From NCBI GenBank assembly GCA_021234155.1, contig JAJEKV010000259.1:188001-252000 (forward strand): a stretch of DNA of 64,000 nt, given 5' to 3'. Below, in pieces: positions 33,516-45,478 of the stretch. This DNA comes from Isoetes taiwanensis. Its lineage: Eukaryota; Streptophyta; Lycopodiopsida; Isoetales; Isoetaceae. The position numbers and the translations under genes are program-made. How positions within the stretch are numbered: position 1 is the stretch's first letter; each line of letters opens with the position of its first letter. The notes beneath the pieces were generated by a model. It did no database searches, had not been told where the DNA came from, and worked only from the letters and a program-made list of their open reading frames with translations.

Positions 33516-34600
33516 AGAGATAGATAGGCTTCTCATTCATCTCAGCAGATTTCTAAAATGGTGGACAGTGGATAGCCGCACACATGCGAACTACCCACGA
33601 AAAAATAAAGGGAAAATCCAATCATAACATTTGGACCCCAAAAACAAATACAATGTTAATAGATGAGTGGCTGATGTACCTGCCGAAAGCTTATCACCGG
33701 GATTAAAAAACCCCGCCCTTTCGGGTTTTCGAGGAAAAACCCTAGTGATAAGCCTTCGGCAAGAGGCTTAGACAAACGTAAGGCATAGAATCGCTCCCAA
33801 AAACCCCCGCATGGAGAAGTCAAAATGAATGGCGCTCGCCTACCTGCACCTGCACATCACCAACACAACAAACGAGAAACATACCAGAGAATAGCATCAC
33901 CCAGTGGGTGGAAAAAAAGCATCACCCACCGGGTGGAAAAACATGATAAACAGAACTTATACAAAATATAAACAAAGAAAGGGGGGGAGGGTGGGTTCAA
34001 AGAGAATAAGGTACTGCTGAGAGAAGAGGAAGCGCCGATGAAACGTCGATGAAGAATTCCGCAATAAGTAGCAAACGCCTAACCCGGAAGAACGGCCTAA
34101 ACGCGATGCATGCATGCGACGCATGCAATGCATGCATGCTCGTCTTGAGCAAGAATGCCGATTCGCTACGGGAATCGACGACATTCTTGCACTGCGACTC
34201 GCATGAAACCAACAAAGCGGCCGAATATCAAAGGACTTCCTTAACAAACTAGGATCGAGGACGAAGGTCACAGGATGAAGGCTAAAGGCCGAAAAGGACA
34301 GCAGGAAAGCAACGCCAAATTGGCCAAACCAGGCAGGAAGAAGCTCCTCCCCTGCCTGGAAACAATTCAAAGAGAATAAGGTACTGCTGAGAGAAGAGGA
34401 AGCGCCGATGAGATGTGGATGCCGAAACGCGCCTGAAATAGCGAAGTCCCAACCAAAACGGCCATGCGCCGCCCGCATGCATGCAAGACATGCATGCTCG
34501 TCCCATTCTAGAATGGCGATCCGATGTCTCGGATCGATGAGATTCTAGAATGGGACTCGCAAGAAACCAACAAACCGCCCGACTACCAGAGAACTTCCTT
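33516..34600 (-). repeat. Tandem modules with A-, B- and D-type hairpins
   Basis: A unit starting GATAGGCTTCTC carries D (33682-33760), mini-hairpins (33895-33945), A (34149-34190) and the CCAGGCAGG hairpin (about 34330-34362). It passes without a break into a second sub-unit, about 365 bp further on, with the B-type hairpin (34502-34554). Flanks of A and B (CATGCTCGT before, ACTCGC after) and the downstream sequence (ACAAACTAGGATCGAGGACG) are homologous although the stems differ. Confidence 0.75.
34502..34554. repeat. B-type hairpin
   Basis: The outer stem is CCCATTCTAGAAT with ATTCTAGAATGGG (13 bp). The inner stem is CGATCCGA with TCGGATCG (8 bp). The loop is TGTC and the internal loop is asymmetric (GG opposite ATGAG). 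Confidence 0.9.
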
Positions 34601-34764
34601 ACAAACTAGGATCGAGGACGAAGGTCACAGGACGAAGGCCAAAGGCCGTGCAGCAGTATACAATGATTTGAAGAATAGAGAGGGGTAGCCGACCATAGGA
34701 ACAATATCGGACTACCCCATAAAAAGAAATGTGCACAGGCAATATAGAAGGGTAATGGCGACAA

Positions 34765-34830
34765 CTTCTCACCGGGATGAAAAACCCCGCCCTTTCGGGT
34801 TTTCGAGGAAAACCCTAATGAGAAACGGTC
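34765..34830. repeat. D-type hairpin variant (covarying stem)
   Basis: GGCGAC (34757) pairs with GTCGCC (34828), and TTCTCA with TGAGAA, around the conserved AAAACCC...GGGTTTT core. In the other D copies the same positions read GCCGAA/TTCGGC and TTATCA/TGATAA, so both strands changed together. Confidence 0.75.
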
Positions 34831-34849
34831 GCCAACAACCTTGAATGTG

Positions 34850-35060
34850 ATGCCTGGAAAACCGAAGAAGATGGATTGACGGCGAACCCAAAGATAGCAG
34901 GACCCCAGAAGACGGCAGAAGCCCGAATGTGTTGCCTGGAGAGCCAAAAAAGGTGGTGTGATGGCGAACACAAATCTAGCACGACCCCAGAAGATGGTAG
35001 AAGCCGGAAAAACGAAGGAGACATGTCGATGGCGAAGCCAAAAAAGCAAGACCCCAAATG
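34850..35060. repeat. About 72-bp tandem repeat (three imperfect copies)
   Basis: Copies share GCCTGGA, GATGGCGAA, ACCCCAGAAGA and GGCAGAAGCC words, starting near 34851, 34929 and 35000. Open frames on both strands follow the repeat period and show no protein homology. Confidence 0.65.
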
Positions 35061-35200
35061 ACCGCAGAAAACCTGCAGCAACTCAACAGAACCCTAAAAA
35101 TACCCGTAAATGGTCAGAAAAAACTAACATGCATGGCATGGACAAGGCAAGCCGCACAATCAAACCCTGCAAAGAAGAGCAAATTAGAACATGAAAAGCA

Positions 35201-35460
35201 GCACCCAGAAGGTGGAAAAGCATCACCCAGCGGGTGAAAAATAATTATGTGTCACCCTCAAGGTGGAAATAAATAGCATCACCCTCAAGGTGGAAAAAAT
35301 AGCATCACCCTCAAGGTCACGGTGGAAATAAATAGCATCACCCTCACGGTGGAAATAAATAGCATCACCCTCAAGGTGGAAATAAACAGCATCACTTCCA
35401 GGTGGAGATAGCATCACCTGAAAAGTGGAGAAAGCATCACCCAACGGGTGGAAAATAACA
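35201..35460. repeat. Array of about ten CACC...GGTGG mini-hairpins
   Basis: Units of about 22-35 bp read AGCATCACCC-spacer-GGTGGAAA(T). Almost every unit can pair CACC with GGTG although the spacer varies (TCAA, AACG, AGAA, AGCG, TCAC, TTCCA). The same mini-hairpins occur singly in the other module copies (33015-33055, 33895-33945, 43560-43610). Confidence 0.8.
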
Positions 35461-35841
35461 TATGAAAAATGACATGATAATGATGTAAAAAACATTATTC
35501 TAGTAAATGCAAAGTGAACAATATGAAACAAACGCGCCCCCACTGAGCAGGGCGGGAAGGGGGGAAACTCGTAGAAGGAAGGAAGCTGCTGTGAGAAGAC
35601 GCCGATAACCGGTGCTGAAGGAGAAGAGCCTTATATAGTGGCATGAAATAAAACATGAGAATAGCAACACCCATAGGTGGAGAACAACAAAGAGTGCCTG
35701 AAAAAATGCAAATGAAAAAGACTCATGCGCCGACGCAGCAGGGCGGGAAGGGAGGGAAGCCACGAGAGGAGAAGAAGAGCTGCTGTGAGAAGACGCCGAT
35801 AACTGGGCCAAAGACGGAGATGGCCTAATATAGGCGCTCGT

Positions 35842-35894
35842 CCCTTCCCAGAATGGCGATCCGATGGCTCGGATCGATGGGATTCTGGGAAGGG
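35842..35894. repeat. C-type hairpin
   Basis: The outer stem is CCCTTCCCAGAAT with ATTCTGGGAAGGG (13 bp). The inner stem is CGATCCGA/TCGGATCG. It has the same position and flanks (GCTCGT before, ACTCGCGAGA after) as the B type. Three stem positions differ from B and all three are compensated. Confidence 0.9.
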
Positions 35895-35999
35895 ACTCGC
35901 GAGAGACACAAAACCGGCCGACTACCAAAGGACTTCCTTAACTATAAGCCCAGCCACTGCGAAACCGCCAGGTGTTGAGTTGGGTCGCCAAGCACATAG

Positions 36000-36998
36000 C
36001 GGGAGTGAGAAGAAGAGGAGCGCCAGCGACCGTGAGCGCGCGCAGCATCATGTGGAACCCCCCGAGTGGCAGCCGCCGAGGCCCCGTCGCGACGAGCAGA
36101 ATGAGTACCATACTGGGATGGATTTACGAAGATACTCCCGCCATAAAGGACGTAGAGAGGAAGGAGAGGAGCGAAAAAGAGGGCCGCCGGAGGCGTTGAA
36201 GGATAGTGACGGGACATGCGAACGAAGGCAAGTGAGCTAAAGAAATCGTATGAGCACGGGCAAGTTGGTCTCATTTGGAGTGGCAGGGGGAGAAAAGGAA
36301 CCAGGGTCCGAAGAGTCGGGTTCAAACGAGAGGGAAGCTTCGTGTTGACGACGAGAACCAGCAGCGCGAGCGAGCCGTGGAGAAAAAAGCGAAGTTGAAG
36401 AAGAAGAACGGAAAGCGCCTGCTATGGACGGCATCAGCTCAATGACCTGAAAAAGGAAAGGACATTAGAGAACAAACCAAGAAAAGGACGCCGCCACGAT
36501 GATGAATCGAAGGAAGCGCCTCGGCATGCCAACAAGAACGGCAACAAGGCGATGAAAAAACAAGTACAATGCACATATGATATGAATGCAGATTACGGAC
36601 CGAAGTCCGTGAATGTGGCCATTATTCCTGCCGAACCTGTGGCCAACATCTAGAGGGAGATAAGTGAACAAAGGAACCCTTCATCATGGATCCCCAAAAA
36701 GAATAAACAATAACGACAAATAAGAAGGAAGAATAACAAGTAACTGAGATAATAAGGCAAAGAGGAAAAACTTACGCATAGGAATGTAAAAATGCATAGA
36801 CATAAAGATGGAACGAGAAACATGGAGATGTCGAGTAGAGTCGCACACCACGTAGCGAGCGCGAGAGGACGAGGACCGCCAGCAACCGTGAGTACGAACC
36901 TCAACATGTGGACCCTGCATATCGAGCAAAAAACGGAGGAAACGGGGAAGAATGAAAAAAAAAAAAAAAAAAAACTATGGGCTAAAAGAACATGAAAA
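36000..36998. other. Repeat-rich non-coding stretch
   Basis: Purine-rich plus strand with no supported gene; the small frames on both strands lack motifs. A block near 36840-36950 (ACGAGGACCGCCAGCAACCG and the following bases) reappears at 37815 and 38765. Confidence 0.55.
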
Positions 36999-37447
36999 GT
37001 CAACCACGTCTAACGTCTCGAAACTTACACAATGATTATGTAATATCATATATAGTGAGCAAAGCTATGCACGAAAAAATAAGCCTACTGCGAACATGAC
37101 AAAGTGGAGCTAACGAAAACAAAGAAGCTCCCAAATCCATAAAATTGGTACACCGAACAATATCACCCGTCACCATGTTCAAGAATAGAAAATACAACTT
37201 CATGAAACAACAAATAAGTGCACTAATAAAGTGAACAAAGGAACCAACAAACACTAGAGCTCCCCGATGATCATGCCAAAAAAGAAGAAAAAATCTTAAA
37301 CGCAATCCCCAAATATTCAAATCCCAGTATCGGACCAAGCCAAATATAGAATATACATATAAAAAATGTAGCCACAAAGGACAAAGAGGTGGAAAACATG
37401 TCACAAAATACTTGAATGGGACAGAAAAGGTCGAACGACAAGAGAAG

Positions 37448-37550
<103 letters not shown>

Positions 37551-38380
37551 CAAACCTCCAAGCGCTGAGTTGGGTCACGGGCTAACGAGCTTAACGGAGC
37601 ACAACAATAAAATGAGGCGGAACTGCATAAACTATAAGCCCACGGCCAATGAAAAACCTGTGGGTCGAAGCGAAGCACGGCTAACGAAGAGGGTGAGATT
37701 TAAGAGGAGCGCCAACGACCAAGCGCGAGAAGAAGTGGAACATGTAGAAGGCACCCATGAGCGATTAAGGAGAACAAGAACGTGCATAATGGCAAAGCGG
37801 CAAACACGTAGCAAGCGCGAAAGGAAGAGGACCGCCAGCAACCATGAGTACGAACCTCAACATGTGGACCCTGCATAGCGAGCAAAAAACGGAGGAAACG
37901 GGGAAGAATGATAAAAACTATGGGATGAAAAGTCAACCACGTCTAATAAAGCAATGTCTCTAAACTTACACAATGATGATGTAATATTATATATAGTGAG
38001 CAAAGCCATGCACGAAAAATAAGCCTACTGCGAACATGACAAAGTGGAGCTAACGAAAACAAAGAAGCTCCCAAATCCATAAAATTGGTACACCGAACAA
38101 TATCACCCGTCACCCACGTTCAAGAATAGAAAATACAACTTCATGAAACAAATAAGTGCACCAATAAAGTGAACAAAGGAACCAACAAACACTAGAGCTC
38201 CCCGATGATCATGCCAAAAAAGAAGAACAAATCTTAAACGCAATCCCCAAATATTCAAATCCCAGTATCGGACCAAACCAAATATAGAATATACATAGAA
38301 AAAATTTAGCCACAAAGGACAAAGAGGTGGAAAATATGTCACAAAATACTTGAATGGGACAGAAAAGGTCGAACGACAAA

Positions 38381-38492
<112 letters not shown>

Positions 38493-38959
38493 CCGAGAAA
38501 CCGCCAAGCGTGGAGTTGGGTCACGGCTAACGAGTTTAAACGGAGCACAACAATAAAATGAGGCGGAACTGCATAAACTATAAGCCCAAATTAAATAAAA
38601 AACCTCCAGGGTCGAGTCGGGCACGGCACATAGCGAGGGTAAGATTTAAGAGGAGCGCCAACCACTAGCGCGAGAAGAAGTGGAACATGTAGAAGGCACC
38701 CATGAGCGATTAAGGAGAACAAGAACGCATAATGGCGAGCGGCAAAACACGTAGCAAAGCGAGGAGGACGAGGACCGCCAGCAACCGTGAGTACGAACCT
38801 CAACATGTGGACCCTGCATAGCGAGCAAAAAACGGAGGAAACGGAACCCTTCATCATGGATCCCCAAAAAGAAAAAACAATAACGATAAATAATAAAAAA
38901 GAATAACAAGTAACTGCGATAAGAAAAAATGCGTAGACATAAAGAAGACAAAATGCTTC

Positions 38960-41900
38960 GTGAGATAGCATAATGCACAATGCATAATGAGAGCACAATT
39001 TATAGTGAAAAAAATCGCAACAACCAGCTAGAAAGGAATTCCCCAAGACTAGCACCATGCACAATTTTAAAATGCGCCCAAGATAATACCTCATGCACCA
39101 TCATAAGAACCCTAACAAGCATGAAATTTGTGAGGAAGGGAAAGTAAATGCGGAATAAAAGCCCTAGGCACCAATGTTCCAAACACAAGAGATCGACAAC
39201 ATCCAAAAATGTGCATAAAAAGGTCTAAAATTTGTAAAATCATAGGTTATATCCCAAATCGAATAATAAAAATGGCAATTATATCATAGCTCAAACTTGG
39301 ACCCCATACTCTATTAGAAAAAGGCAAATTCAAATGATGCCGAACATAAAAAGTTAAAATAGATCACGTGAATGCAATATAGGGATAATATCAAGGTAAA
39401 CAACAAGAAGGACGAAAACATAAGGTGCCAGAGATGAAAAGGACAATACATGTAGGATAATATGCCACACGGACCAGATTCGCCCCCTATGCTAACAGCA
39501 ATATACACGTGCAAAAATACACCTTATGGAAAAAACACTTTAATGATCAAGTGAAACCCATACAAATGCACCGATAAGTTCAAAAGGCCAATGCTCTCCC
39601 ATCATCCTAAAGAAATTCCAAACCAACAGGAATGACACATGTCCAGACAAAATTGAATCTATAACAAGATGAATCGTAACAAATAACCCCAAAATATTAT
39701 GCTAAGGATTACTTAAATGAAATGGACATGGGAGCAAATGCAAACAAATAGGAAACACGCTTAAAACCACATTTGCACAATGAAAATCCATAAAAGGTCT
39801 ATTCAGATATGCCTGGGTAGAAAACCCGCCAAGAGTAGTTACCAGGAGTGTTGCGTAGTAATGTGCTCAACCTCAAAAGCACAAATGAGAAAGAACCGAA
39901 GAAAATAAAAGAGCACCACAAGATTAGAAATTGAACATTGGCAAAATATGAGCACGTATAAGTTTGTTTTCAGACCCAAATTGTACATATGACAAGAATT
40001 GAAAGTTTCCATATGAAAGCAAGTCATGAACCATATTCACCTCCTTATGTTTCAAAAATGAAATACACATGCAAAAATGCACCTCATGAAAAAACAATCC
40101 AATGAGTAATCCGTAACCATACTCAAACGAATTAATGCAAAGCAATATGGATAGAAAAACAATAGCCTAAACGAATACCCCACCTGGGACTCACCTTATA
40201 TAAAAACACGATAAATGATGTATGCCCCAAGTCCGAATCAAACAAGGCAAAAATTAATCCCTATGGCAATAATATACGTAATATATAGCCGATGGAATGA
40301 TACGATGGAAACAAGAAGAGGACACCCCCTTATGGACCCAATAAAAATGAGACTTGAAAAGGCCACAAAGAAAATGCCGCTAGAAAAAGGGTCGCAACAA
40401 AATAATTGTCAACATTGTTGTCCTAGAAGTCACGGAATAATCTCAAACATAAGAAGATGTCATAAAGAATGAGAAAGCAAAGGCAGTGAAGGCAAAAATG
40501 AGACAATTGGACAAAAAACAATATACTAAAGTGATTGTCAAGGGTAAACGTATAAGGATAACTTGATCCAAAATGAGACATTAACTGAACAACCAAAATA
40601 TCAACCAAAATAACGGACTCAAGCTAAGGATTTAGGGGAAACAAATAAAGCCGAATATCAAACAGAACTGGACCAATGCACATAGGACTGCTTGTTGGTG
40701 GATGAAGTATTCTGCAGACCAGTCGATGTTTGCCCGTACAACCTGTAAGGCATTGCTAGCCGCTGGATGTAACGCCGCCAAATGCAAAGCATAAAGGTGG
40801 TGGGCAATCATCGCCATCTCCGGAGGTGAAAAAGGAGGGAAAAAACCAAGAGGGAACATCTGAGCAGAACAAAGGGGGCAAGGAAACATCATGGCAGCTA
40901 AGAAAACCAGCAAAGGAAAGAAGCGAGAATGAAGAACCAAACCTGATAAAAGAAACCCTGGCAGAACAGGTTAAAAGGAGCCGAAGAATCATCAAAGGAG
41001 CAGACGAGTGGGCAGAAAAGCATGCAGCAGCGAGCAAGGAGGAGCAGAGGGGCAGACGAAGGCCAGAGACGCATGCAGCAGCAAATGGATAGAAAAGCAT
41101 GCATGAGCAAGAAGGGCAGCCCCAAATCCGATTAAAAATAGATACCCAAAGAAAGAAAAGCTTCAAATACAGCAGAGAATGGTGAGAATCGAAATCAGGA
41201 AGCAGAAATAGCCCTGACCAGCGCCATGCCCAAGGCGAAATGAAGCCAACGGCGCCCTCCTGCCCCAGAACAACTGCGAAAACACCTATCTGGCCAACAA
41301 AGGAGGAAATCGACACAAAAGAGAGAAGGATGGATCGGAAAGCGACCAGGTTGAAGAGCCCACAAGGATAAGTCTGGGCAACAGAAATGAAAAAACAAAA
41401 GAAGCTTGGCGTGAGCGAACCAGAGAACCCAGCAGCCGGAATTCATAGCAGAAATGGAATCACAGTAAGAAAACAAACTCAGAACAGATGGTGAAAACGG
41501 CTGACAGATCCGAAACAGAAATGGGCGAAAAATCCAATCAACAAAAGGAACCATGGAAAAAACAGAGAATTCCAGCAAACCGGAGCAGCAAAACTCCATC
41601 AACATAACAAAGCAACCCAACCAAACCAAACCAAACCACGAAGATAACAAAACGGCCATCCGCCATCAAGCCCCCGTACACACGAAACCACATGCAAGTA
41701 CCTCAAGAACAAAGAAATCGTAGAAGATGCAAGGCGCTTCAACACAGAAGATTCCAGGTGCTGCAACTTGCAGAGACCGCAACAGACAAAAACAACAGAA
41801 CAAAAACAAATCCACAAGATCAATGGTAACATGCAAAGAACAAAAACAAATCCACAAGATCAATGGTAACATGCGAAGATAGCCAACAAGAGCATCAAGA

Positions 41901-42254
41901 CAGCTACAATAGCGACGGTAATTCCTCCTGGAAATACCTCCCACCGTGCGAACAAACAGAAACATCAAACAAGAGAATTACGAAAACTACAACAAGTGAC
42001 AACAAGTCCTCAAGCAACACCTCGCACCATGCGATCAAAAAAACAGAAAAGAAAAAATGAGATCCAACGAAGAATTCTAAGCATAACGAGTAAGAGAAGG
42101 AGAAAGCGTACCTTCCAAAGAAGGGTAAGAAGACTTGCGAAGAAGAAGCCGATGGCGAGGACGTGGAAACAGGAGCGGAAAGAGAAGCTCCAGAAGAAAT
42201 CAATCGGCCGAAGAGCCATGAGAAGCCACGAGAGGAGAAGAAGAGCTGCTGTGA
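38960..42254. other. No supported gene; purine-rich strand
   Basis: The plus strand is strongly A/G-rich. Frames such as 40756-41316 on the minus strand are long only because stops are rare in the complementary pyrimidine-rich strand; no domain or family resemblance is seen. A 40-bp direct duplication (AAACAAATCCACAAGATCAA) lies near 41805-41875. The stretch ends at GAGCTGCTGTGAGAAGA (42243), which also occurs at 35785. So 35.8-42.25 kb may be one block inserted into, or flanked by, modular repeats. Confidence 0.5.
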
Positions 42255-42710
42255 GAAGATAGATAGGCTTCTCATTCATCTCAGCAGATTTCTACAATGG
42301 TGGACAGTGGATAGCCGCACACATGCGAACTACCCACGAAAAAATAAAGGGAAAATCCAATCATAACATTTGGACCCCAAAAACAAATACAATGCTAATA
42401 GATGAGTGGCTGATGTACCTGCCGAAAGCTTATCACCGGGATTAAAAAACCCCGCCCTTTCGGGTTTTCGAGGAAAAACCCTAGTGATAAGCCTTCGGCA
42501 AGAGGCTTAGACAAACGTAAGGCATAGAATCGCTCCCAAAAACCCGCGCATGGAGAAGTCAAAACGGATGCATGCATGCATGCATGCTCGTCTTGAGCAA
42601 TGCATGCATGCTCGTCTTGAGCAAGAATGCCGATTCGCTACGCGAATCGACGACATTCTTGCACTGCGACTCGCATGAAACCAACAAAGCGCCCGATGCG
42701 AGTCGCAGTG
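42255..42710 (-). repeat. Truncated modular repeat (D and A hairpins)
   Basis: This starts at GATAGGCTTCTC and runs through D (42421-42499). It then jumps, skipping the middle of the module, into GCATGC repeats and a perfect A hairpin (42621-42662). It ends at GCGCCCGA, where a short inverted piece of the A flank (TGCGAGTCGCAGTGCAAGAA, 42698-42717) is attached. The internal deletion and the inverted attachment are seen by comparison with 33516-34200. Confidence 0.75.
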
Positions 42711-42955
42711 CAAGAATAGAAGCTTGCAAGAAGGTAATAATCAGACAAATATTAAAATGGATCTCCTCAATGAAATAACATTGGGCATTTCATACTACTG
42801 TGATTTGGCCGCTTAAATCAATAGGACTGAATGCGATAAGCATTAACACCATGACAAATACAGAGAAATGCACGATCTCAAAAGGGAAATGGACAATGAC
42901 CAAGATAGATTTGGGAAATTCGAATTTATGCTTCCAGGACAACAATTGCCAATCG

Positions 42956-44017
42956 CATCGATCCGAGACATCGGATCGCCATTCTAGAATGGGACGGGCA
43001 TGCATGTCATGCATGCATGCGGGCGGCGCATGCCCGTTTTTGGTTGGGAGTTCGCTATTTCAGGCGCGTTTCTGCATCCACGTCTCATCGGCGCTTCCTC
43101 TTCTCTCAGCAGTACCTTATTCTCTTTGAACTGTTTCCAGGCAGGGGAGGGGCTTCTTCCTGCCTGGTTTGGCCAATTTGGCGTTGCTTTCCTGCTGTCC
43201 TTTTCGGCCTTTAGCCTTCATCCTGTGACCTTCGTCCTCGATCCTAGTTTGTTAAGGAAGTCCTTTGGTATTCGGGCGCTTTGTTGGTTTCATGCGAGTC
43301 GTAGTGCAAGAATGTCGTCGATTCGCGTAGCGAATCGGCATTCTTTTGTTCAAGGACGAGCATGCATGCATTGCATCGCGTCGCATGCATGCATCGCTAT
43401 GCGTTTTAGGCCGTTCTTCGGGTTGGGCGTTTGCTACTTATTATGGAGTTCTTCATCGATGTTTCATCGGCTTCCTCTTCTCTCGTGATTACCTTATTCT
43501 CTTTGAACCCACCCTCCCCTTCTTTGTTTATATTTTATACAAGTTACGTTTATCATGTTTTTCCACTTTCGGTGGGTGATGCTTTTTTTCCACCCACTGG
43601 GTGATGCTATTCTCTGGTATGTTTCTCGTTTGTTGTGTTGGTGATGTGCAGGTGCAGGTTGGCGAGCGCCATTCGTTTTGACTTCTCCATGCGGGGGTTT
43701 TTTGGAGCGATTCTATGCCTTACGTTTGTCTAAGCCCCTTGCCGAAGGCTTATCACTAGGGTTTTTCCTCGAAAACCCGAAAGGGCGGGGTTTTTTAATC
43801 CCGGTGATAAGCTTTCGGCAGGTACATCAGCCACTCATCTATTAGCATTGTATTTGTTTTTTTGGGGTCCAAGTGATATAATTGGATTTCCCTTTATTTT
43901 TCGTGGGTAGTTCGCATGTGTGCGGCTATCCACTATCCACCATTGTAGAAATCTGCTGAGATGAATGAGAAGCCTATCGGGCGGTTTGTTGGTTTCTTGC
44001 GAGTCCCATTCTAGAAT
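42956..44017 (+). repeat. Full modular unit bounded by two halves of a B hairpin
   Basis: The left end (42956-42993) is the inner stem-loop plus right outer arm of the B hairpin (ATTCTAGAATGGG). The right end (44005-44017) is the left outer arm (CCCATTCTAGAAT). Both breaks are in or next to the internal loop of the hairpin, and unrelated unique sequence begins outside. Inside are the CCAGGCAGG hairpin, an A hairpin (43306-43347, damaged), mini-hairpins, and a perfect D hairpin (43741-43819). No protein is evident. Joining its ends would recreate a hairpin like that at 34502-34554. Confidence 0.8.
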
Positions 44018-45478
44018 GACATAGTTTCAACTTTCATAGAAAATATAAAAAAAAACAATAATTTCTGACAAAGCTATATGCAAATGCTTGCAGACAGCCT
44101 GTGAGTATTTCTTTTGAGTCTCTTCCTTTTCTATTTGAGCAATCCACCGAGTTTCTTCAAGTATCAAGAAATCCTGGCCCTTAACCGACCTTACCAACAA
44201 TTGTGATTGACTACCTTTTTAAGGAAAGCCAAATCGGTCGAGGTCTATTCTTGGCACACCATATGACGTGTGAAAAACATGCTTGGAAAAATATTGCTTA
44301 AAATTATCTCATCCTATGGTCTTAATTTCTATATGAATTTCTATACGTTAGGGAAAACGAAATCAGAGATGTAAGAAGGCATAGGAAAATCAAAGTTCGA
44401 GAATAAGCAAGTAAATATATGAAAATAGCAAAGGTTATAAAATGAGCAAATGGAAAGGCTAAGGAAATAACAACGACAAAATGTTCAAAATGTTGGCCAC
44501 AAAAGTGGGCCAACAATGTCCTGGTCGTTTCATACTACTGAACTTATCCTTTTCCATTACACTATTCTCAGAATGATCTAAGCAGGCCTGAAACTCAGTG
44601 GCTAGCCATTCCTCTTCTAATTGTGATTCACTATCAGAACTATATCGGAATCAAATTCATGGATATATGCATTATCTGCCATTCGGTGTTGTCAGACTTT
44701 AACTAATGTGATACCCAATGGAAAGGACTCACCTTACTTGAATGATAATAAGAATTAGTAGAGCATTTATGCAGTATTTCTAGCCTGCCCAGGTACACCC
44801 ATAAAGTATGCACCAACCAGATTATGAGTGTCATCATCACCATGTCACTAGCACGGTTCTTGGTCTTAAATCTTCCGTCACACAACCTTCAGCAATAAAT
44901 ACTAATGCTTATTAGCTGGAGTGAGTAGCAGGTCGTATCAGAGTAGAATCGGCGCCATTAATCGTTCAACCATGTTCTGTCCTAAAGATTTGTTTTGAAA
45001 CAAATATGTTAATATTTTTTTGTTTCTTTATCACTGTCATGGTTCCTAGTATTAACATAAGTTATATGTACGGGCTAAAGGCCACCTATTCATGAAGGTT
45101 CCACTAAAGGTAAAAGCCAACCATTAAACATATATTGACCATAATCTGGTTCAATAGACATCCAGATGGTGTACGTATTATTTAGTTCATCCTGGATGTT
45201 GGGCAAGAATTATATCCCTTTGATACTATTCGAGCCATACGGAGTTTGTAACCAGCACATATTATGAGCTATAATGTCAAAATAGAGAGAAAAAAAAAAG
45301 AAAGAAAAAAAAAGAAAAACCAGCAAGGCTATTATAGTTGTAGAATTAATCATTCAAACATTATATGGACCACTTACCTCACTTACATATATTTGTTGGT
45401 TTCCCATAAAGAATGATCATTCATAACTTTACCATGTATGCCTTACTCCATAAGTCTATAATATTGTGAACATATCAT
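44018..45478. other. No supported gene
   Basis: AT-rich sequence with an A/G-rich tract at 45284-45325. No motif or convincing frame is visible. Confidence 0.6.

Noticed and set aside
33682-33760. Bacterial rho-independent terminator
   Set aside because: The D hairpin has A/T runs and a GC core, but the context is eukaryotic and the structure is repeated in a modular array in both orientations.
35201-35460. CRISPR-like repeat array
   Set aside because: Units are short, uneven and without unique spacers, and the window is plant nuclear DNA.
40756-41316. 186-residue hydrophobic protein on the minus strand
   Set aside because: The frame comes from a pyrimidine-rich strand with few stops; no signal, motif or repeatable membrane pattern supports it.
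42548-42612. GCATGC palindromes as a replication origin or restriction-site array
   Set aside because: They are short simple-sequence expansions (GCAT)n next to each A/B hairpin; no other origin feature is visible.
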